A DNA stretch of 20,658 bases from Saccoglossus kowalevskii (taxonomy: Eukaryota; Hemichordata; Enteropneusta; Harrimaniidae). A model generated the notes under the pieces. That model was not told the DNA's origin and did not search any database. It saw only the letters and a program-made list of their open reading frames with translations. Shown in pieces: positions 19,021 to 20,658 of this stretch (position 1 is its first letter; every line of letters begins with the position of its first letter). Both the position numbers and the translations under genes were made by a program. The stretch spans positions 42,323-62,980 of the forward strand of contig NW_003134355.1 in assembly GCF_000003605.2 (NCBI RefSeq), written 5' to 3'.

Positions 19021-19806
19021 TATGAGCGACGCGGCCAGTCTCAGCGATTTTGGTGGCTCTGAAAAAAAATCTCATGCCTCAGAACTCCAGTGAAAAACAC
19101 GCCTTCAAGGCAAAAACCCTGAACCCCACACGCAGCTACGGCAAAAAGCATTACGGATGCAGGTTCTATGATGGTAAATTCTGAATATAACCACTGCACA
19201 GTCGACTCGAAAAATGAGGAGACCAAAAAAACGGCAAGCGAGCCCTGGTGCTGTCATTTCTCATTTCTAAATACATAGATCAAGCATAAAATGAAGACAA
19301 CATGCATGAGGGAAGCGAATTACAGTAGGAAAAAAGAGACGTAAAGTGATTAAGCTACGGCGCCCGAGTTTATTTCTTTGTTGTGAAAAATGCTACACAC
19401 AAATGGGAAAACGACATGAGGGTTAAAATGACAAGGAAAACTTATCTCACCAGCTACAATGTCAGACCCAAGCAGGAGAATTGAATTTCAAAACATTAAA
19501 ACTACTTTTCTTTAACAAAAAAATTATGTCTTAACTGAAAACATAATTACTACATATCTCATTAATTATGTGAGTAAAGTGCTTGAACTTGGTTATTCTT
19601 ACACCTTTGTTTATAACATAACTAACTTTGAAACCGGTCGTGTAAAAATAACTTGAGTTATCACACCCACAAGTCATGACAAAAACAACAACAACGTTTA
19701 CACTACGGGCAAGGCAAAAATGGACCAAGGAAAACTGAATAAAGATATCAGCATGCACACTGGTTTAAAATTCGTGAGCGTTTCTTTATTTATGCTTTTG
19801 TTTCCC
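19021..19806. other. Unassigned region between retroelement and satellite
   Basis: No gene is supported. A short plus-strand frame ATG 19022 to TGA (23 codons, MSDAASLSDFGG...) has an acidic/serine start of the kind seen in ORF1 proteins, but it lies on the strand opposite to the DIRS RT and ends at once. Two further frames (19041-19226 and 19531-19758, minus) have no recognisable content. Confidence 0.5.
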
Positions 19807-20658
19807 AATACACACATCAAAAGTGTCCAATGGATTGTCAGTAACATGACAATGGTCACACATCAAAAGTGTCCAATGAATTGTCAGTAACATGACAATG
19901 GTCACACATCAAAAGTGTCCAATGGACTGTCAGTAACATGACAATGGTCACACATCAAGTGTCCAATGTATTGTCAGTAACATGACAATGGCCACACATC
20001 AAAAGTGTCCAATGAATTGTCAGTAACATGACAATGGTCACACATCAAACGTGTCCAATGGACTGTCAGTAACATGACAATGGTCACACATCAAGTGTCC
20101 AATGTATTGTCAGTAACATGACAATGGTCACAAATCAAAAGTGTCCAATGGATTGTCAGTAACATAATAGTCACACATCAAAAGTGTCCAATGGATTGTC
20201 AGTAACATAATAGTCACACATCAAAAGTGTCCAATGGATTGTCAGTAACATGACAATGGTCACACATCAAGTGTCCAATGGATTGTCAGTAACATGACAA
20301 TAGTCACACATCAAAAGTGTCCAATGAATTTTCAGTAACATGACAATGGCCACACATCAAAAGTGTCCAATGAATTGTCAAGTAACATGACAATGGTCAC
20401 ACATCAAAAGTGTCCAATGGACTGTCAGTAACATGATAATGGTCACACATCAAGTGTCCAATGTATTGTCAGTAACATGACAATGGTCACACATCAAGTG
20501 TCCAATGGATTGTCAGTAACATGACAATGGTCACAAATCAAAAGTGTCCAATGAATTGTCAGTAACATGACAATGGTCACACATCAAGGGTCCAATGGAT
20601 TGTCAGTAACATGACAATGGTCACACATCGAAAATGTCCAATGGATTGTCAGTAACAT
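19807..20658 (+). repeat. 46-bp satellite array, about 19 units, continuing past the window
   Basis: Units of 43-47 bp (mode 46) start CACACATCAAAAGTGTCCAA and end CAGTAACATGACAATGGT. Variants lack AA in the AAAA run (44 bp) or have ACATAATAGT in place of ACATGACAATGGT (43 bp). Most units contain the inverted repeat ATTGTCA-GTAACA-TGACAAT (first at 19834-19853) and a CCAAT. A three-unit block of types GAATT/long, GGACT/long, GTATT/short recurs at 19857, 19993 and 20351, which is a higher-order repeat. Confidence 0.95.

Noticed and set aside
19022-19093. Short plus-strand peptide MSDAASLSDFGG...
   Set aside because: Looks like an ORF1 start but is only 23 codons and lies opposite to the DIRS coding strand.
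19807-20658. CRISPR array
   Set aside because: Units are contiguous with no unique spacers and the context is eukaryotic; it is a satellite.

Overview
The window looks like nuclear DNA from an animal, most probably an aquatic invertebrate. The base composition is AT-rich and gene-poor. It is packed with eukaryotic transposable elements: LINEs, tRNA-like Pol III heads of SINE type, a DIRS-type tyrosine-recombinase retroelement and short hairpin-ended repeats. There is one intron-bounded coding exon, and there are no bacterial operons or ribosome binding sites. The repeat types (palindromic ATGGCCGCC-like monomers, hairpin ends, DIRS) are ones I associate with molluscs and other marine invertebrates, but I cannot name the species.

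Layout. 1-3745: two tandem tRNA-like heads (68-150, 211-283), then AT-rich DNA with no confident gene. 3746-6063: a plus-strand LINE, 5' truncated, with the reverse transcriptase first and the C-terminal zinc-finger end last. A short hairpin-ended element (family A, copy E1) lies between them. 6410-7280: another AT-rich repeat and a second family A-like element (E2). 7722-9726: a badly decayed minus-strand LINE (endonuclease, RT, C-terminal finger, 3' tail) carrying a nested ~400-bp fold-back insertion. 9732-11550: two copies of a second hairpin-ended family (B1, B2), with a 100-bp near-perfect hairpin between them. 12298-13071: the one convincing host exon (minus strand), encoding four 42-residue repeats. 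13148-14172: family A copies E3 (both ends present) and E4 (cut off). 14173-19020: a GC-rich, broken minus-strand DIRS-type retroelement whose 5' part carries a 1,091-bp tandem duplication. 19807-20658: a 46-bp satellite that runs off the window.

In effect this is a transposon graveyard around the last exon of an unidentified host gene. The parts most worth following are the shared end structure of the short element families A and B (5' ACAAG plus mini-hairpin; 3' long hairpin with an apical GAC-NNN-GTC-like loop; repeated internal monomers), the repeat-bearing exon, and the satellite with a hairpin in most units. All recognised retroelement reading frames are damaged. No intact mobile element enzyme was found.
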